From positions 1 to 8,872 of the forward strand of contig JAKALZ010000059.1 in the NCBI GenBank assembly GCA_021813065.1: a stretch of 8,872 bases of DNA, read 5' to 3'. The notes under the pieces are model-generated. The model did not search any database, was not told the DNA's origin, and saw nothing but the letters and a program-made list of their open reading frames with translations. The position numbers were made by a program, and so were the translations under genes. This DNA comes from a bacterium (lineage in GTDB: Bacteria; Spirochaetota; Spirochaetia; Treponematales; Rectinemataceae). Below are positions 6,214 through 8,872 of this stretch, in pieces (position 1 is the first letter of the stretch; every line of letters begins with the position of its first letter).

Positions 6214-8321
6214 GGCGCTCCCCTGGCACCTGCTTCTTTGCCTCCAAGCCTGTGCATTCCCTCATTCACGAGCGCGCCCATCGGTACCTCCATGAAAAGC
6301 GGCCTCTGCGTCAGCGGCTCAACGCACGCAGGATCGATGCCCGCGAGAGCGAAAGCCGCCGCGATGAGCTGGGAACAGGTCTTGCCGCCGCACGCGCCCA
6401 TACCTACGCGGATCGATTTAAGCTGGTTCGCGTCGCGCAGTTTGTGCTTCCGGATGAACTCGACGGCTTCCCTCAAGGTGACGCGCTCGCAGCGGCAGAT
6501 CACCATGTCGAGGATAGAATCTTCGTGTTCCGTCAGGGCGGGACGCGGTGCGAACTCAGGTCTGGAGCGCGCGCGAATTCCCGCGATTCTAGACGCGTTC
6601 GAGGCGCTCACCCTGAAGGTGAGGAGCCAGGTTTCGCGCGCGCGCACACTCCGCATCGCAACGAGAGCGGCGCGCTCGACGAAAGCTCCCCCCTGATCGA
6701 CAAGATCCATCTGCGCGCCCACCGCGACATCAAGGTTGAACTCCCAGGGGAGCACCACCTCAGCGACCTCTTCGGACACTCTCCGCACGAGGGTAATCGC
6801 GAGCCCAGGACATATCGCGACGCAGGCTCCACAACCAGTGCAGCGTTCACCACTGAAGTAGGGGAGATCCATGATCGTACCTCGGAGGTTTTTAAGCGTG
6901 ATCGAGTGCGATGGGCACACGGTCGCGCAGGGATTACAGGGAATCTCCTCAGAACAGTAGAACACGGGCCGCCACTCCGCGCCCGGAATGCTTGGCGCGC
7001 GCTCGTAGCTGTCGCCGGGGCGAGAGGCCAGAACACGCCGCGTCGCTTCCCACTCCGGATGGAATTCCACATTTCGTCCGAGCATGCGCGCAAGCTCGAT
7101 AGCCGCCGTTTTTCCACCGTACATCGCGCTCGACGCTTCAGCGATTTCCGCCGCGTCGCCAGCGGCCACCGCCATGATTCCGTAGCGACGCGCCTGTTCA
7201 AGAAACTCGTTGCAGGGGGCGAGGCCAACGGCCACGAGCACCGCGTCGACATCATAGGTCCGTCGTGTCCCCGGAATAGGCTGAAAATGCTCATCGACCG
7301 CCGCGACATTGGCCCGCTCCACCCTGCCGTCCCCTTCAGCCTTCACGATAGTCGCGTTGAGAAATAGGGGTACTCCCGCTCTTCGAATTTTATCGGCGTG
7401 CACCCTGTAGCCGCTAATTCTGCCGGCGGCCTCAAAGATGCCCACCACCCCAATGCCCGCTTGGAGCGCGTGATACGCGGCTATGAGGCCGACATTCCCT
7501 GAACCCACGATCATGATCTTCTCATAAGGCTTGACAAGGTCGCGGTTGACCAACGTCTGAAACGCGCCCGCTCCAATAACGCCAGGCAGATCCCAGCCCG
7601 GGAACCGAAGTGCCTTCTCACGCGCTCCCGCCGCGACGATGAGGGCGGTAAACTCGACAAGCACATACGATTCGAAGTTGAGAAAAATGCCCGCCTTTCT
7701 GTCTTTGTAGAGACCGACTACCGGAGCGTTGGAGAGAAGGCTTACCGAGGGGAGGTGGCGGGCTTTCTCCTCAAGTTTCTTCGCGATTTCATAGCCTCGC
7801 ACGCCCGCGTAGCAGTCGGATTCTGAGCCAAAGAATTTGTGCGTTTGCAGCACGAGCTTGCCGCCAAGCGAGGTTTTATCGTCGGCGAGCACTACCTGAT
7901 AGCCCAGATTGCCAAGCTCGATGGCTGCCGCGAGCCCTGCGGGCCCGCCACCTATAATGAATATGTCAGTTCGTATCGATCTACGCTCCGCCTGCGCGAG
8001 TTTTTCATCCGAGGCGGGAAGCACGGGGAGACCTTTGAGCGAGCGCACGTCCATGCCCGCCGCGAGCGGTGTCATGCAAGCTTTTTTCGGGATACCGTCA
8101 ATCAGCATCGTACACTGCGAACACTGACCATTGGCGCAGAAAATGCCCTGAGGCGCGCCATCCCTCGCGTGGCGCGAGAAGATGTGCCGCCCGCACGCGA
8201 TGAGGGTTGAAGAGACTGGCTCACCTTCGAATCCCTCGAGAGCTTCGCCATCGAAGAAAAACGCAACGCGCCGCGCGCTATTGGCTGGGCGCAGCAGTGG
8301 ATGTCGCTCAATGCGATTCAT
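6210..8321 (-). CDS. Fused multi-cluster FAD/NAD(P) oxidoreductase, electron-transfer subunit partner of the DAO-type subunit
   Basis: This 703-residue chain strings together modules that are separate subunits elsewhere. About 15-100 is a plant-type/HcnA-like [2Fe-2S] domain with Cys62-X4-Cys67-X2-Cys70 and Cys82. About 118-420 is a pyridine nucleotide-disulfide oxidoreductase-type domain with FAD motif Gly124-Gly-Gly-Pro-Ala-Gly129, a second Rossmann motif Gly273-Ser-Gly-Asn-Val-Gly278 and a late Ala-Gly-Asp (387-389). About 453-510 is a ferredoxin domain with Cys456/462/465/469 and Cys494/497/500/504, fit for two [4Fe-4S] clusters. About 605-652 is a BFD [2Fe-2S] domain with Cys609-X-Cys611 and Cys644-X4-Cys649. 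The last spacing is the HcnB/opine oxidase/SoxA style. It resembles the alpha subunits of sarcosine, opine, hydroxyproline and archaeal proline dehydrogenases. It probably passes electrons from the DAO-type subunit to ferredoxin or NAD(P). The overlapping downstream gene encodes that subunit. Residues 511-600 are unassigned. Confidence 0.88.
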   Translation of the reverse strand: MNRIERHPLLRPANSARRVAFFFDGEALEGFEGEPVSSTLIACGRHIFSRHARDGAPQGIFCANGQCSQCTMLIDGIPKKACMTPLAAGMDVRSLKGLPVLPASDEKLAQAERRSIRTDIFIIGGGPAGLAAAIELGNLGYQVVLADDKTSLGGKLVLQTHKFFGSESDCYAGVRGYEIAKKLEEKARHLPSVSLLSNAPVVGLYKDRKAGIFLNFESYVLVEFTALIVAAGAREKALRFPGWDLPGVIGAGAFQTLVNRDLVKPYEKIMIVGSGNVGLIAAYHALQAGIGVVGIFEAAGRISGYRVHADKIRRAGVPLFLNATIVKAEGDGRVERANVAAVDEHFQPIPGTRRTYDVDAVLVAVGLAPCNEFLEQARRYGIMAVAAGDAAEIAEASSAMYGGKTAAIELARMLGRNVEFHPEWEATRRVLASRPGDSYERAPSIPGAEWRPVFYCSEEIPCNPCATVCPSHSITLKNLRGTIMDLPYFSGERCTGCGACVAICPGLAITLVRRVSEEVAEVVLPWEFNLDVAVGAQMDLVDQGGAFVERAALVAMRSVRARETWLLTFRVSASNASRIAGIRARSRPEFAPRPALTEHEDSILDMVICRCERVTLREAVEFIRKHKLRDANQLKSIRVGMGACGGKTCSQLIAAAFALAGIDPACVEPLTQRPLFMEVPMGALVNEGMHRLGGKEAGARGAP

Positions 8322-8494
8322 AGCTGATGAATAGCCTAAAATTGAATCAATCTTCTGTCAAGAAAAATCAAACTTTATCAGCATTTGCAATAATATGAAA
8401 CAATATGCGAAAAAAAATGCATAATTTTCCGGCACAGTGGAAATAGGCGATGGTTCAAGCTATGATACAAAAACGGAGCGCGGGTGAATACATT
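8322..8494. other. Divergent intergenic region between the oxidoreductase operon and murD
   Basis: This is a 173-nt A+T-rich stretch with start codons facing outward on both sides. Besides the minus-strand promoter candidate it holds AATATG repeated at 8392-8397 and 8402-8407, exactly 10 nt (one helical turn) apart. GCATTT (8381-8386) and AAATGC (8415-8420) form a wide inverted repeat around these. CATAAT (8420-8425) could be a plus-strand -10 for murD, but I found no convincing -35 at the right distance. No RNA gene or small protein is evident. Confidence 0.4.
8333..8361 (-). promoter_or_regulatory. Candidate sigma70 promoter of the oxidoreductase pair, giving a near-leaderless mRNA
   Basis: A perfect TTGACA (8361-8356) on the minus strand is followed after 17 nt by TAGGCT (8338-8333), which keeps the key first T, second A and last T of the -10. 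The start would fall only about 5 nt before the ATG at 8321. No Shine-Dalgarno is visible before that ATG, which agrees with a very short leader. Confidence 0.5.
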
Positions 8495-8872
8495 ATGGGA
8501 ATAATCGATCACATTCAAGATTTTAAAGGCGCACGCATCACCGTGATGGGCCTTGGGCTTCACGGCGGAGGCATCGCAAGCGCGAAGTTCTTCGTATCGG
8601 TGGGGGCTGAGGTCATGGTGACAGATCTCCGCGACCGCGCGACACTCGAGCCAGCGATTCGCCAGCTCGAAGGATTGCCCCTTCGTTACACACTCGGAGC
8701 GCACCACGAACGCGATTTTTCTGACGCGGATATCGTGATCAAAAATCCCGCCGTTCGTGTCGACTCCCCTTACCTCAAGCTCGCGCGGCGCATTGAAACC
8801 GATATCTCTATCTTTCTCCACTATTCCCGCTCGCCTCTCATCGCGGTAACAGGATCAAAGGGCAAGTCCAGC
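8495..8872 (+). CDS. murD: UDP-N-acetylmuramoylalanine--D-glutamate ligase, N-terminal part (cut by window edge)
   Basis: This cytoplasmic peptidoglycan-precursor enzyme adds D-glutamate to UDP-MurNAc-L-Ala with ATP hydrolysis. The 126 visible residues hold the N-terminal Rossmann-like domain, with Gly19-Leu-Gly-Leu-His-Gly-Gly-Gly26, a Thr-Asp-Leu-Arg turn, Lys-Asn-Pro-Ala-Val (where MurD usually has Ser-Pro-Gly), and Ile-Glu-Thr-Asp-Ile-Ser-Ile-Phe. The start of the central ATPase domain follows, with P-loop Gly120-Ser-Lys-Gly-Lys-Ser125. MurD usually has Gly-Thr-Asn-Gly-Lys-Ser/Thr, so the Ser-Lys variant is distinctive. The frame is open to the window end. ATG 8495 is preferred because a GGGTGA lies 7 nt upstream and the protein starts normally; ATGs at 8450 and 8462 are in frame but lack good ribosome-binding sites. 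Confidence 0.88.
   Translation, partial: MGIIDHIQDFKGARITVMGLGLHGGGIASAKFFVSVGAEVMVTDLRDRATLEPAIRQLEGLPLRYTLGAHHERDFSDADIVIKNPAVRVDSPYLKLARRIETDISIFLHYSRSPLIAVTGSKGKSS

Noticed and set aside
6156..7367. 403-codon open frame on the plus strand
   Set aside because: It lies antisense to the 703-residue oxidoreductase, whose domains and cysteine motifs are clear. Its translation is Arg/His-rich with no recognisable family, as expected from the complement of a G+C-rich gene.
8381..8425. Firm plus-strand promoter for murD
   Set aside because: CATAAT is an acceptable -10, but no -35-like hexamer sits 16-18 nt upstream and the surrounding A+T richness makes chance matches common.
8378..8821. 147-codon open frame on the minus strand at the right end
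   Set aside because: Antisense to the murD start and running into the A+T-rich intergenic region. The plus-strand MurD motifs show which strand codes.

Overview
The window looks like a piece of an anaerobic or microaerobic bacterial chromosome with fairly high G+C. It is densely coding: seven complete genes and one partial gene lie on the minus strand, and one partial gene on the plus strand. A spirochaete is my best guess. The partial MurD at the right edge starts with a GLGLHGGG nucleotide-binding motif and has a GSKGKS P-loop, which I associate with spirochaete MurD. TRAP transporters, a clusterless MutY and a stripped-down NifS/NifU system fit that, but this is an inference and not proof.

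Reading the minus strand from right to left there are three transcription blocks. Block 1 (8321 to 5041) holds two flavoenzyme subunits joined by a 4-nt overlap. One is a 703-residue protein that fuses a [2Fe-2S] domain, a two-dinucleotide-domain FAD/NAD(P) oxidoreductase, a 2x[4Fe-4S] ferredoxin and a C-terminal BFD-type [2Fe-2S] domain. The other is a 390-residue glycine/D-amino-acid-oxidase-type subunit. Together they resemble the multi-subunit dehydrogenases for secondary amines or amino acids (proline, hydroxyproline, sarcosine, opines, HCN synthase), with the small electron-transfer subunits fused into one chain. The substrate cannot be read from the sequence.

Block 2 (4976 to 1810) is an iron-sulfur cluster assembly operon: an Rrf2/IscR-type regulator, a NifS/IscS cysteine desulfurase, a NifU made of scaffold plus BFD domain without the C-terminal Nfu domain, and a MutY-like adenine glycosylase. 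The genes overlap or nearly touch. A sigma70-like promoter and a possible Rrf2 operator precede the regulator. The MutY lacks the four cluster cysteines and has Glu where the catalytic Asp normally sits, although its gene sits in an iron-sulfur operon.

Block 3 (1709 to the left edge) is a TRAP transporter: the binding protein DctP, a strong intrinsic terminator-like hairpin, the small permease DctQ, and the first codons of what is probably the large permease DctM. It has its own promoter-like sequence, overlapped and preceded by small inverted repeats that could be operators.

At the right edge murD begins on the plus strand, divergent from Block 1, and runs out of the window. The largest gene-free stretch is the 173-nt divergent intergenic region (8322-8494). 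I saw no tRNA, rRNA, CRISPR array, insertion sequence or phage gene, and no clear frameshift or pseudogene.
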